Assembly: GCA_028622995.1 (NCBI GenBank)
Contig: JAJQJQ010000007.1
Coordinates: 7,502,001-7,566,000, forward strand
DNA: 64,000 bases
Direction of reading: 5' to 3'
DNA from: Panagrolaimus kolymaensis
Taxonomy: Eukaryota; Nematoda; Chromadorea; Rhabditida; Panagrolaimidae
Shown here: piece by piece, positions 10,986 to 22,373 of the stretch
How the letters are laid out: each line of letters opens with the position of its first letter
Numbering within the stretch: position 1 is the first letter of the stretch
Notes under the pieces: generated by a model
Seen by the model: the letters and a program-made list of their open reading frames with translations, nothing else
The model's database searches: none
What the model was told of the DNA's origin: nothing
Program-made: the position numbers and the translations under genes

Positions 10986-11530
10986 TTCCATCAGAGAAAG
11001 GTGTCTCATGCCGAAAATGTCGATATCAAAAATGTGTGGAAGCTGGAATGACCCACGCTAAACCACGCGAAAAACGACAAAATAGAGTTCGTGAATGTGG
11101 AGAATATTAAACTTTAGCTAAATTATTGAACAACTTGTTTATCACCATCACAAATTCACCCCAACTTTTATTAAATTATTTGGAAACTCATGACCGAGCT
11201 TTGCTTGAAATTTCCATGGAACTTTTGCCAAACAGTCCCACTCCAGAATATTTGCTTCCATGGGCTGAACTTTTTGATTCCAATCAAATTCCCCACAGTC
11301 ATTCTTTTCTTCTCTTTTATTCAATCATTTGTAAAATTAAAATTCCTAATTTGGATTTTGAAAAGCAATTTCTTTTAAATCATTTTCAACAAACTTTTGC
11401 TCAAAAGAATTTGATTCCATCCGAATATGGTAGCAAAGAAATTCAAGATGGTTTTGAAAAGTTGGGTGACTTTTTTGCCGCTGAATATCAAAAATATTTC
11501 CACCCGACACCTACAAAATCTCAAAAATAA
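10986..11530 (+). pseudogene. Nuclear hormone receptor fragment with in-frame stop
   Basis: After a TTTTCAG acceptor at 10979-10985 the frame reads KGVSCRKCRYQKCVEAGM, the second zinc finger and following box of a nuclear receptor DNA-binding domain. The same frame meets TAA at 11107-11109 and then continues open for about 140 codons to 11530 (LLNYLETHDRALLEIS and onward), with a helical, weakly ligand-domain-like composition. The first zinc finger and hinge are missing. The single stop inside an otherwise open frame and the loss of finger one indicate a recently inactivated or truncated receptor gene. A short unannotated intron around the stop cannot be excluded. Assignment of the downstream part to a ligand-binding domain is inference. 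Confidence 0.6.
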
Positions 11531-12213
11531 ATAAATACTTTTTTGTTTCTTAAAAACAATTTCCTACCAATTCCGACTTTATTTTTAACTGCAATTTAAA
11601 TAACAAAAGAATAACTAACAACTGCTATACCTCACACAATAATAATAATAATTAATATCTATGTGTTTTTAATTTTACGGTTATTTTTAATTTAAACTTC
11701 ATTTTTTCTTTACTAAAGTTGGGAAGTGTAATAATTAACATATTTTTTTCAGGCAATAATAAATGAATTTTAACAGCAGCATTTTTTCTACTAACATATT
11801 TTTTAAAATGGTTTTGAAATGATCATATAAAAGAGATATAAAAATAAATATTAATAAAACATATTATACATTTCATACTCATCCAAAAACACAAGTCTAA
11901 AACATACTTTTTTGGAGATTGCTGTCCAAAATATTTCCATCGTCTGCCTATGAAGCTCGCTATATTTTTAATTTTTTTTGAGTGAATTAAAAATTGCGAT
12001 GGTTAATTAAAGAAAAATGTAGCTCGATCATAACTTTTGTGAATTTCCAATAAATACACTGGCAACCAATTTTTTTTCACAATTTTTTATCTTTCCTTGA
12101 GGAAAATATAATTCTCTGCCCTTTTAAAAATCTTTTTTTATTAGAGCTACAGAATCCTATTTAATGGAAGCGAAGGGTCAAAATCAATCATTTTTTTTTA
12201 ATTTCTGTCTGGC
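11531..12213. other. Intergenic, no gene supported
   Basis: AT-rich sequence between the receptor relic and a dispersed repeat. No supported open frame, RNA gene or repeat boundary. Confidence 0.5.
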
Positions 12214-12725
12214 TGCTGGAGAAGAAATATCATTATCACAAAACCAATCACCGCCATCCGCCGGCGTCATCGTGCGCCGCGCCGCTTCGAATGGATAGAA
12301 AAAAGGAGAGGAGAGACTCCCGCTATGTTGATTGTGAAATGAAGATTTTCTGGGAAGATAAAATTTCGGAGTAAAGAAATGAAGATACTGAAAAAAAATG
12401 ATATATGGATATTATTTAAAATATCCATTAAAAGTTTAAAATAACAAAGGTGTCACTTACAAAAAAAAGTCTACTCGATACAAAAAAAAAAAAGTTAAGC
12501 AAATAATCATTTTTTCAATTCCGTTCCAATAAGTCACGAAGGAAAATGGCCGAGAGAAAATGGAGAATCTGAAAGATGGAGATAAAAATCTCCGCCGATG
12601 GAAAGAGACGTGGGGTCGATGAAAAGAGAAAAAAAGGATGATAAAAAGCTCGAGATCCATGGCGTTCTTCGCTATCTTAATCTTTTTTTTCTTATGGAAA
12701 AAAATTTCTATCAAATTGCAAATGA
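12214..12725 (+). repeat. Dispersed SINE-like repeat, copy 1
   Basis: This block aligns along its length with 26996-27589 in the same orientation, with substitutions and indels. Shared landmarks are GAGACTC(A/C)CGC, TATATGGATATT followed by AAAATATCCATTAAAAG, TCTCCGCCGATG, and AAGCTCGAGATCCATGGCGTTC near the end. The GC-rich tail contrasts with its surroundings. No protein is encoded. The hAT element starts 40 bp downstream. Confidence 0.75.
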
Positions 12726-13952
12726 CATATATTTTTCGAAAAAAATTAAATATCCACTTTTAGCTAGGGTGGACCGCGTAGATCTACCGGTAGAATCTAC
12801 CGGAAGATCTACCGGTAGATCTACCGAAATCTACCGAAAAATTTTTAAAATCTACCGAAATCTACCCAAAATTTTTTTTCTCGTTTTTATAATATTTTGT
12901 ATCATTTTCTTGTTTTAATATTTAAAAATAGCTCCTTTTTTATCAATGGAATGTGTCCATACGTGGGCATGATGGTGTGCTTCGAAATTTTTGACAACGA
13001 TACCCCTAAATTTTTAAGAAATTTTCATAGGGTCCTCCCTATGCTACATTTTTTTGGACATTTTTTGAACGTTACCCCATAATTTTTGAACAGAAAACAA
13101 AAGGGTCCTCCCTGTTCTTTTTTTTTAAATTTCCGAAAACCTCAACGCTACCCATTACCCCTCCCGACGTTACAAAGCCGGAAGAAATCAGGTGGCTCTC
13201 AGGTAAACTACATGCAGCAGCCAACAGAAAACAGGTTACCTGAAAACGAGCATTTTACCTGAGTATGACCTGTTTTTTAGCGCGCTTTACCTGATTTCTT
13301 CAGAAGCAAGCGCTTTCGTCTTTGATTTTCTCGAAAGGAAAAAATCGATTTTTTATGTTTTATATTATTCTAATTTTTTACAATTAATTAATTAAAAGGT
13401 TTTCTGCAATACTAAGACTATTTTTATATAAAAATATCAAAAAACAAAATAAATTTTTTGATTCTTGATTGATATTTGATTGATCTGAAATTACCTGGAA
13501 CTGTTAAGATTAAACAACCACAAACACATATACATACATACAAACACACAAACACGAACATGAACTCAAACCGTTAACCTATGGGGCGCTAAGCTGCTTA
13601 CTAACTACTGCTCTATTCCTACTGCATTATCTAAACTCTTGATTGCGTTGATATATACAATATTTTTTTTTGTTTTTATTTTTTTGCATAGTCTGACTAA
13701 TTTAAATATGGACAATTCGCTCCAATCATTTGTTTTAATCGAAATTTGTTTTTGATGATTTTTACGTCTCGAATCATGAAGTTAAGAATCATTGATGAAT
13801 TAAACCATAGCCAAGTAGGTTAAAAAAATATTAAAAAGAATGAAGGGAAGTTAAGAAATTCGATAAAAAATTTATAAGTTATACAGTTCAAATGAAAAAC
13901 AGCAAATCAAAAAAATTTAATAAAAAGAACAAAAACGTAAAGTATTTAAAAA

Positions 13953-14066
13953 TTGAAGTTGATTCATAATAGTCAAAACACAAGTAAAGTTTGAAGTTGA
14001 TTCATAATAGTCAAAACACAAGTAAAGTTTGAAGTTGATTCATAATAGTCAAAACACGAGTAAAGT
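13953..14066. repeat. 38-bp tandem repeat, three copies
   Basis: Units at 13953-13990, 13991-14028 and 14029-14066 begin TTGAAGTTGATTCATAATAG. They are identical except for one base in the third copy. They lie just after the stop codon of the minus-strand gene of the nested transposon, inside its 3' end. Confidence 0.9.
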
Positions 14067-14069
14067 TTT

Positions 14070-15244
14070 TTAAACTTCAAACGCCGTCTCTTCAGTATAC
14101 AATGGAGTATGATTATAATATTGTAAATAATGAATTGGTTTTCCATTTCTGATGTCTCTGTTAAAGGAGTCAACTTTGCAATTCATACCAGTTCTAACAG
14201 CTTCTAACCACTGTTCCTGGCTTGACATATCATGATCAAACAATGCTCCACCGAAATATAAAGCATAGTCTAAATTAGAAATAATATCAACTAAATGCAA
14301 AAAAAAAGTTTAATGCTTACATCGAAGAGTTTCGGCAATTTGAAGTTTGAGCATACGTTTATTATCATTCTTTGGTCGAGAATGACGTGTCGCTCCATTG
14401 GTTGGTGGAAAAAATGAGCATAAGAACGCTTCTCGTGATAAAAAATAGCTTGCTAATCGAAACGAAAATTGGCCAGTGATCGAAGTATGAAGGTTATCAA
14501 ATAAGAATGTTCCAAGAGTGGCTTCGATATGTTGATGGTTTTGGCCAGGAATTTCAGGTGGCGGTGGAAGAAATGTTCGTCGATTAGCAAGCAAGTTTTG
14601 TAAAATTGGACGAGAGATTGTTGTAAGTTGAACAGATTGACCATCAGCATCAATAACGTTCATGAAATTCAAAGCAACCTTTGATGGCCGATTTGGTCTT
14701 CTTCGCGGAGTTGCAATTTTCTTTTCTAATTCAGCAATACGATGTTCAAGTTGTTGTTCATATTGTGTTGGAACATGAACACTATCATCATTATCAACGG
14801 TGGAGCTGCTATCTTCATAATCAATTCTCGACGATTTGAATGGTGTCGTAATACTCGTGGGGCTAGCTACACGTTTTCTTGGAGCACTTGATCCAAAACT
14901 ACTAAAAAACAAATTTCAAATATATAAATTTAATTTAATGAGTAAAACCTTTGTGAAGCAGTAGGATCAAGTCTTTCAGTAAATCGTGGAGTTATGATCA
15001 CTCTTCTTGGAGTGGTATCGACAGCCATTTGGTTTTCAGATTCTTGGATGGCTTCTAATCGAGATTGACATTGCTGATGAGTTCCAGCCGCAATAAATGA
15101 AAAGCGTGATCCATCATCATAAGTAAGCAAATTACCGTAGCGAAGATTGACAACATCATTAGCGGTAATCGCGGCGTCATCCATTGACATAATGTTGTAT
15201 TGCGTGGTATCATCATTGCGAAGTAAGACATGATTTTTGGCCAT
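14070..15244 (-). CDS. Accessory protein of the nested EnSpm-like element (BEN-like?)
   Basis: Exons 15244-14949, 14901-14321 and 14290-14070 give 365 residues, with GT-AG introns and consistent phases. The N-terminal third starts MAKNHVLLRNDD and reads as a small beta-rich domain. Next are a Ser/Thr-rich linker and a coiled-coil-prone helix (QYEQQLEHRIAELEKKI). The C-terminal half contains a stretch around SYFLSREAFLCSFF ending near LKLQIAETLR that resembles BEN domains (DNA or protein binding) in spacing; this match is tentative. CACTA/EnSpm elements often carry a second, DNA-binding gene, so a role in recognising the TTTACCTG subterminal repeats is inferred from position. An ATG nine codons upstream (15271) is also in frame. 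I do not recognise a close family. Confidence 0.65.
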
Positions 15245-15564
15245 ATTGATAATGAATATTGAAGTAATCAAGATTTGATTTTTCAGAAAATGTTTAAACG
15301 TTTTACTTGGTTTCAGAAATTAAAAAAATGGCGGGTTTTTTATTGCTTATCCTCTTAGAGCAAAGTGGATGAAGAAGGGCATTATTGTAAAAGGATTATC
15401 CTCTGAAGTAAACTAAGCAAAGAAGTGTGATATCTCAAAGGTGATAAAAGAAAATCGTCAGTGAAATGATAAATTTTCAAAACTTAGCTTAAAATTATTT
15501 TTTTATAATAATTTCATTCAAAACTTTTATCAAAGTAAGCTGATAATTATTTTTTACCGCTAAT

Positions 15565-18010
15565 ATGAGTTTTCGTCGTCTTCAAAATGTTTACAATTCT
15601 CGTAAGCGAGCAACTGATGGCATTGATTTTAATTCATCACTTTCAAAGCGTCCAATCCAAGAAAGAAATGAAAATACCCAGCCATTCGTAAATGATAATA
15701 ATGATGATATCATGGATAATGCATTCAATTCCGAAGATTATTTAAATCCCGATGATGTTAGCGCAATTTATCCAGGTTCTGCTCATACCAAGTTTGATTT
15801 TTGTATGGCATTAGCAATGTTAGCAAGGTAATTAAATTTTAAATTAAATTTTTTTAAACAATTTTTTATTACAGAAAAACTAAGATGTCTGATAACTCAT
15901 TGGATAAGCTATTGCATTTGATAAAGTTTTTCTTACCTCAAGGAAACTCTTGCCCCGGAAATGTTCGAACTTTCAAAAAATACCTTGAAGATGATGTTCC
16001 AATTCATGGCAAACCTGAGCAAATAATTTTTTGTGATAAATGTTTAACAGAAATTAAGGAAACTATTCAAACTTGCAAATGTCGTAATATTAAAAGTGAA
16101 ACTGCTTTATTACAAAAATTCAAGGTTGTGGATCAAGTTAGCTCAGTTTTAGAAAGTAAGTAGCTTTTACATTAAACTTTTTAAACGATAACGATTTATT
16201 TTTAAGAGCATTCAACTCTTCGAAAAACATATGCTGATTATATCCATTCCCAACCAACAGATGTGTATATCGATGCTTTAAGCGGATCTGCTCGGCGTCA
16301 ATACCCAAATGATGTTGTTACTTTAGCCCTTTATACTGATGGTATAAAAATATCTAAATCAAGTAGTGACGAATTATGGATTTTGGGTGCAACAATTCTT
16401 GATTTACCCATGAAAGTTCGTTTTTCGCAGAAAAATTTTATTATTCTTGCTGCATGGTATGGGTCATCAAAACCAGTGTGGCCAATAATTGCAAAACATG
16501 TCAACAAAGAACTTGGAAAATTAATTAATTTTGAAGGCAATTTATTACCAATGATAGTATTACAAGTTAATGCTGATATTCCTGCTCGAGCATCTCTTCT
16601 TAATTGTAAGCAAAGTGGATACCATCCATGTCTTCGATGCAATGTGAGAGGTAATTTTAAAAAGTTTTAAAACTAAAATGATTTTTTGTTTAATTTCGGG
16701 AGTACAAAATGAAAGAATAATGAGATATGAAACCTTTGATAATGAAGCTGCAACTTCAGAATCTTATGTTGAATCCGTAGAAGCCGTTTTAAATCAAAAA
16801 ACCAATTCCACGATTGCTTGTCCCAAAGGATATGCAGCTTTTGATCAGCTTAGAATTCCTGAATGTGTTACTGCTGATGTCATGCATACGGTTTATGGAG
16901 GGCCTCTCAAAGACGATTTGATTGAAGTCTTCAAAAATTCTTTTATCTCGGAAATGTTTAATACAGCAATCCAAAATATTCGCTGGCCGCAAGAATTAAC
17001 TCAAAGAAAGCTTCGAGTTTTATCTGAAATAAATTTGTATAAAGCAACAGAGTGGAAATCAATCATCTTATATTTAGCTGCACCTTTATTATTAGCTGCT
17101 TTAAATCAAACTCAACACAAATTATTGGAAAAAACTAAAAAGCAAATGAAAAACATAATATTAGCCATTTCGGGTATTCTTCTTTTAACGAAAGACGTAA
17201 GTTGTCAAAAAAAACTTTCTATTTTATCATTTTTGTTTTTAGTTTGTTACCGAAAATGATATTTTCAAAGCTAAAACAATTTTACGTCAATGGTTTCAAG
17301 AACGAGATGAATTATTTTCACATAATGCTTATACACCCAAAGTACATGAATTCACCCATTTACCTGACCAAGTCCGGGTTCATGGACCTTTACAAGCAAG
17401 CTCTTGCTTTGGAGGTGAAAATTTGTTAAACCGAATCTCAAAAATGATCACTTGTCGTAATGGAGAGGTCCTTTTAAAGCAGATTGCTGAAAGATCCAAC
17501 CTTGAAATTCAACTTGAAAAATGGAAAATGATCCAAAATGAAAATTCTTTCAAGCAACTTATCTCAGTACTCCAAGATAAACATAATTCTTATGCTGATA
17601 CATTTATGCCTCCTGAAGCACCCATTGCGCAATATCTTTTAACTACAAATTGCTTAAAATCTGCAACAATTGAAGGTTATGAATTTGTTGCTGCTTTAAC
17701 AGCTAAAGATGAAAATGATAAGGACTCTTATTGTGTCTTTCTCCACAATGGAACTTTCAAAGCTGGCATTGTTGAATATATTGCATTATCGGATGAGAAG
17801 CTATTCTTGCAAATTCAACCTCTGCAATCAGAAATACTCACCAATCTTTATGATACTGATACCACTTTTCAAAATTATTTCAGCGTGGGTCCAAAAATGG
17901 GAAGTCCTGTTGTTCTTGAAAGCAATGTGATATCAACCAAAGGATTTATTATAAATGAAAATACAAAATCCTTTTTTATTCCTTTGGCACATATTTTCGA
18001 ACATAATTAA
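15565..18010 (+). CDS. tnp2/EnSpm-like transposase
   Basis: Exons 15565-15827, 15875-16155, 16207-16650, 16703-17196 and 17243-18010 join into 749 residues without a stop. Recognisable segments are a Cys-rich region (IIFCDKCLTEI and CKC), an RNase-H-like DDE core with LALYTDGIKISKSSSDELW and LPMKVRFSQKNFIILAAWYG, a zinc knuckle GYHPCLRCNVRG, ADVMHTVYGGPLKDDL, and a His-rich tail segment HEFTHLPDQVRVHGPL. This order matches tnp2-type transposases of EnSpm/CACTA elements, which cut and paste at terminal inverted repeats. The acceptor of exon 4 (CGGGAG) is weak for this genome, so that boundary is least certain. The frame otherwise has no lesion, so the element may be autonomous. Confidence 0.8.
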
Positions 18011-18393
18011 ATTGTTATTCTTTTGTATATATAAAAATGTTTGTTGAAAAAATTAAATATGTATTAATATATATAAAAATTTGAAAAAAAACTGAAGTTT
18101 CTTATTCTTAGGTTCAGGTAACCTGAAAACTTCATGCGCTTTACCTGAATCTTTGATTTCCATTTTGTTTACCTGAAAACACGCTTTACCTGAGAACGAC
18201 CTGTTTTTACGCGCGCTTTACCTGATTTCTTCTTGGTTTGGTCGTTTACCTGATTTCTTCGCGCTTTGTAACGTCGGGCTGGGTGTGTCAAAACACACCC
18301 AAACACACCTTGTGCCCATCTGTGAATGTGTCCTTGGCTTCAACTTCCCCGCTCCCATAGCGAAAGTTTTGACTCAAAATTTGGTCTTCAAAT

Positions 18394-19025
18394 TTGAACA
18401 ATATCTTTGAACTTCTCCATCCTAAAAATCGTGGTGAATTCTTAACACCCTTGCAAAAGAATAACTCTCTTGCTCATATCCGAAAAACCTTTCGAAATCA
18501 TCCTCAATTACAAAATGGTTTAATGACAGAACTTCAACAATGGATGTTAAAAACTGGAATATTTTCTATTCAACATTTTGGAGAACGATCTGAAGCATGG
18601 TATGCGATGGAGAATGATGAGATTGAATTGGATCTGTCGTGGTGGTTGATTTACTTTGCTGATACAAAAATTGCAATTATGGTAAGATTACTAAGATCGA
18701 TCCCAAGCACAACTGCTGCAACTGAAAGAACCTGGTCTATTCGAGCTGCTGTTCAAACAAAATACCGAAATCGGTGAGTTCGACTATATATAAAGACAGA
18801 CTTAACGCAATTTTCAGAATGCTCGTAAGTTCGGTTGATCAAGCTGTTTATGTCAAATACAACCTTGCCCTCGAAAGAAGAAGAACTAAAAAGAGTACAA
18901 TTAATGATGAACTTGAAAATTGTTTCTCAGAAGATGATAATACTGAAGAAAGTGGTGATGCAGAAAGTGGAGAAGAAGAAAGTGGAGAAGAAAAAATTGG
19001 ATATCAAGAAATTATTACTTTATAA
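18394..19025 (+). pseudogene. hAT transposase, C-terminal dimerisation region only
   Basis: Two exons, 18394-18773 and 18818-19025, are joined by a GT-AG intron. The first contains LSWWLIYFADTKIAIM followed by SIPSTTAATERTWSIRAAVQTKYRNR, the classic hAT C-terminal signature (WW, then SIPxSxxxTERxxS). The second ends in a Glu/Ser/Gly-rich acidic tail. Everything N-terminal (BED finger and DDE catalytic core) is missing upstream: the frame is closed before 18394, and the space is occupied by the nested element. The remnant cannot be catalytic. It identifies the outer element as hAT, in agreement with its 8-bp target duplication. Confidence 0.85.
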
Positions 19026-19438
19026 ATACATAAACATTGTTTTGTTATTATTTTTTTTATTGTTATTGTTACTTTTTTTTTACTAATAAAAAGAAATTTT
19101 ATAAAATAACGTTCAAAAATCATATTTCAATCAAAATTCTTAAATTTTTATGGTTCTGGCAGTTAGTTAGACGTTGCGGTAGATTTCGGTAGATCTACTG
19201 GTAGATCCACCGGTAGATCTACCGGTAGATCGGTCCACCCTACTTTTAGCTTTAAAAGCTTTGCCATCAATCCGAAAGAAGCATGGATTCCATGTATGAA
19301 ATATAATGCCGCAGTAAAATTTTCTAAAGAACTTTTAAGTTTTTCACTTTTGGATATATTAAATTCCATTCGAATATCGGATCAAAAACAACGAGAAAAA
19401 GCGCTTCATCGAACAAAGTTAGTTGGATCAGCGTGGAC

Positions 19439-20397
19439 CAGAGCTGTTGAATGTTCGAAAATTTTCGAATCGAACTTTCGAAGCTTCGATTCGAATTCGA
19501 ATTTCTTCGAATCGAATTTCGAATGTTCGATTCGAAATTCGAAAGTTTCGAATCGAATTTCGAAGCTTCGATTCGAAAAATCGAATCGAATCTTCGAAAA
19601 ATTGAAGTCATTAATATAAATGAAAAAACATTTTTATTTTGTAAAAAACTGTGAATGGAATTTACATTTATGAGTTTTTAGTTGATTTTAGTAATTTTAT
19701 TTCTGCACAAAGCTTTTATTTTCAATCAATCCTGCAAAATATAAATCACTATTTTTTGTTCTAAGTTAATTTTGGATATTTAAAATTCTACGAAACGAGT
19801 ATTTCTGCATTAAAAATTATCAAAAATCCAAAAAATAGTTAGAAATCAAGCTAAACATTTGTTAGCGTTAAAAAATTATGAAAAGGGAGGAAGTAGCAAT
19901 TTAACTAAGCATTCTTGTGTTTGATATTTTTATTGTTTTTTGCCTCCAAGAAAAAATTCCTACAATTCTAAGTAAATAATACCAACAAAATTATTTTTGT
20001 GGACAAACATCCCAAACTAAAAATATTTCAAAAGAAAAAGTATTTTCGTTTTGTTGTTGCACAAAATTGCTTTTTTTATTTTGATTTTCAGTACTTTTTT
20101 GGTGAAATTTAAAAGAATAAGAAAATTTTTAAGGAAAATGACTAACAAAAAGATTTTTTGGTTGAACTCTTGCAGTAAAAAAATGTTTGGCGTTAAAAAT
20201 TTTGCGCCAAAATCAAGTTCATTTGAAAAGCGCCGATTCGAAAAATTCGAAATTCGAAGGTCTCGAATTCGAATTTCGAAGCTTCGATTCGAAATTCGAG
20301 ATTTCGAACATTCGATTCGTTCGAAGCTTCGAAATTCGAAATTCGATTCGAAATTCGGTTCGAAATTCGATTCGAAATTCGAAATTCGACAGCTCTG
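19439..20397. mobile_element. Non-autonomous hAT-type element with TTCGAA-rich ends
   Basis: The 959-bp element begins CAGAGCTGTTGAA and ends TTCGACAGCTCTG, and it is flanked by a perfect 8-bp duplication GCGTGGAC (19431-19438 and 20398-20405). About 160 bp at the left end and 170 bp at the right end are made almost wholly of TTCGAA/TCGAAT words, so each end can fold on itself and pair with the other. The central 600 bp is AT-rich and encodes nothing recognisable. CAGAG ends and an 8-bp duplication fit hAT; it must depend on a transposase from elsewhere. Confidence 0.88.
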
Positions 20398-20420
20398 GCG
20401 TGGACTCATTATGTTAGGAC

Positions 20421-22373
20421 CATACTTGGGCACGGTCGGAGGACAATTTTCGAAATTTTGCGCTACATAATTTAACCAAAGGGTCCCCCCTGTGTTTTTT
20501 TTGGGATTTTTTCTGCCATTTTTATAATTTGATGGTCTCCCATGTTGTATTTTAAAAAAATTTATATATTTAAATGAAAGATATGCATACCAGCAATGGG
20601 GAATTTTGAATAAGTCAATTTTTTACTTTGAACACTCTTTATTCTAACTTATTTTTTTCAATTTCCTTATCTGGGCTTTAACTTTTGGCAAAATTCTTAA
20701 AACAAAAAATATAAAATAATACTATTTTTTGGTGAAGAAAGAAAGCGTTCAAATTAAAAAAATCTTCTTCAGTTAACTTTTTTTATTAGTTTATAATTTT
20801 TTTGAATTCTTAGTTTTAAAGGGTTTGTCTTTAAAGAATTTAATTAATTGAGCCAAAAAATATAAAAAACGTCTTTCGGCACTTCGCCATTAAAGGTATT
20901 TTTAAAGAATGAAAATTTTATTTCATCACAAGGATTTCTGCCTTCCAGCCAAAGATGTCGGTGCAACGGGAACTCTTCGAGTTTAGTTTCAGAGCGGCAA
21001 CTCGAATCCCAAAACTAGACAGCTTTCTTTGCTTCTAAGAATTTGTTTGCTTATCAAAGCTTTTATTATTTTCAAAAAAATATCCTTAAATTTTTTGCAA
21101 TTAAGCAAATGGATATTTATTACAATTAGCTTAATTCTGATATAATCATAGTTAACTTCTATTTTCTGCAATATTTTGGTTTATTTTTTTGATATCTATG
21201 ACATTTATTCTGAACGTGGAATAAATTTGTAACAAATACCAAAGAGAATTTTTAAAATATTTTATAATGAGCTAATTATGTTAACAATTAAGTGTTTTAA
21301 TTTTCGCGAGTATTTGGAACTTTCAGAAGTTCCAAGAAATAAAAAAAGTATTCTAAAATTTTAGCAAAATCCTACTTCTAAATTTTTATTGTCTGTTTAT
21401 ATGAGAGTGCGTCGCTTCTATGCAAATTTATTTTCTTCGCTTTGTAATCAAAAGATCGACAAAAAAACAAAGAAATGTAAGAAAAAATTGTATGAAATGT
21501 TTTAAGTTGTAAGCCTTTTTGATGAAAACACTATGGTTATTTTATATTATTGAAATAAAGCGATTATAAATGGTGGTTTACTTTGAGGTGCTCTAAAGCA
21601 TTTGGAAATTAGTGGAAGGAGAGATAGGATTTCAAGTTGAGTTAAATAAGGTTATCATTAAGAACATTGATAAACATGCATTTAGGGTTTTCTGAGACAT
21701 TTTGTAAGTCGTTATGAAGAGTAATTACGCTAACGATAATAAAAAAGGTGTAGTTAGTTCCAAAAGCATTAACAAATTACTTACTTGATAGCTAAAAGCT
21801 AATTTTATATTGAGTGATCAATTTATTGCTTTAGGGTGTATCTGATAAATGTTAATCCATTTATTTTAGCGATTCTGTTAAGAGTTCAAAATTTGTTTTT
21901 ATACTCCAAGAAGACTTATGTTTTTTTAAATTAGATTGTCAACAAAAAATCATTAATAAATTTTATAAAGAAGTGTTTTTTAATGCTAGCTATTATTTAA
22001 TTTATGTTGATTACTTCTTTTTCTAATAAATAAGTTTTTATTTATCTCAAATTTGATTCCCATTGATTCACCTATTAATAACTTCGCTACCTAATCGATT
22101 CCAAAAAGCTCATAACGAATAAAATATAAAATCAATGAAATCTTGTTTGGCTAGATTTCCTTCTTTTTTGTTTCCTTTTCTCTTTCCTCTTCTTTCTTTT
22201 TTCTCCTTTTTTCTTTCCCCTTTCTTCTTCTTTTTTTTTCTCTTTTTATGCCCTTTTCTTCTCACTTTTTTATTTTTTTTCACCAATTTTGCGCTACATA
22301 ACCCAAAGTCGTTGCGCAACACGCTACATAGCGGAGGATAATCCTCCAAAATCCTCCGGCTTGCCCATGTATG
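20421..22373. mobile_element. Non-autonomous element with 8-bp target duplication (hAT-like)
   Basis: Ends are CATACTTGGGCACGGTCGGA at 20421 and, as complement, CATACATGGGCAAGCCGGAG at 22373. The 8-bp duplication GTTAGGAC is perfect at 20413-20420 and 22374-22381. Both subterminal regions contain TTTTGCGCTACATAA in opposite orientation. The interior is AT-rich and has no transposase; near the right end (about 22158-22280) is a long pyrimidine-rich tract. Assignment to hAT rests on the duplication length and CA ends only. Confidence 0.8.
22158..22280 (+). repeat. Pyrimidine-rich low-complexity tract
   Basis: Roughly 120 bp of almost pure T and C on the plus strand, inside the 20421-22373 element. 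Lys/Glu/Arg-rich open frames on the opposite strand come from this composition and are not genes. Confidence 0.9.

Larger units (their letters stand above)
13163..18278. mobile_element. Nested EnSpm/tnp2-like DNA transposon with two genes
   Basis: The inverted termini are CCCGACGTTACAAAGC at 13163 and its complement ending at 18278. Both subterminal regions carry many oriented copies of TTTACCTG/CAGGTAAA, the usual binding-site architecture of EnSpm/CACTA-type elements. Between them are a tnp2-like transposase gene on the plus strand and a second gene on the minus strand, divergent from a 320-bp spacer. Only a possible 2-bp CT duplication flanks it. The ends are not CACTA or CACTG, so placement in EnSpm rests on the transposase and subterminal repeats. 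Both genes are open, suggesting recent insertion. Confidence 0.8.
12765..19242. mobile_element. hAT-type DNA transposon, interrupted by a nested element
   Basis: The termini are TAGGGTGGACC at 12765 and GGTCCACCCTA ending at 19242, followed inward by repeated GATCTACCGGTA motifs in opposite orientation at the two ends. The 8-bp target duplication CTTTTAGC is perfect at 12757-12764 and 19243-19250. An 8-bp duplication and TAGGG ends are standard for hAT elements, and the C-terminal hAT dimerisation region is encoded at 18394-19025. The catalytic part of the transposase is missing, so the 6478-bp copy is not autonomous. A 5.1-kb EnSpm-like element sits inside it at 13163-18278. Confidence 0.88.

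Noticed and set aside
12457..12918. Open frames on both strands around the start of the hAT element
   Set aside because: They cross the SINE-like repeat and the GATCTACC terminal repeats; no conserved protein.
16331..16642. 103-codon minus-strand frame
   Set aside because: Shadow of the transposase exon on the opposite strand.
19324..20433. Phe/Ser/Asn/Arg-rich open frames on both strands
   Set aside because: Direct translations of the TTCGAA repeats at the ends of the 19439-20397 element.
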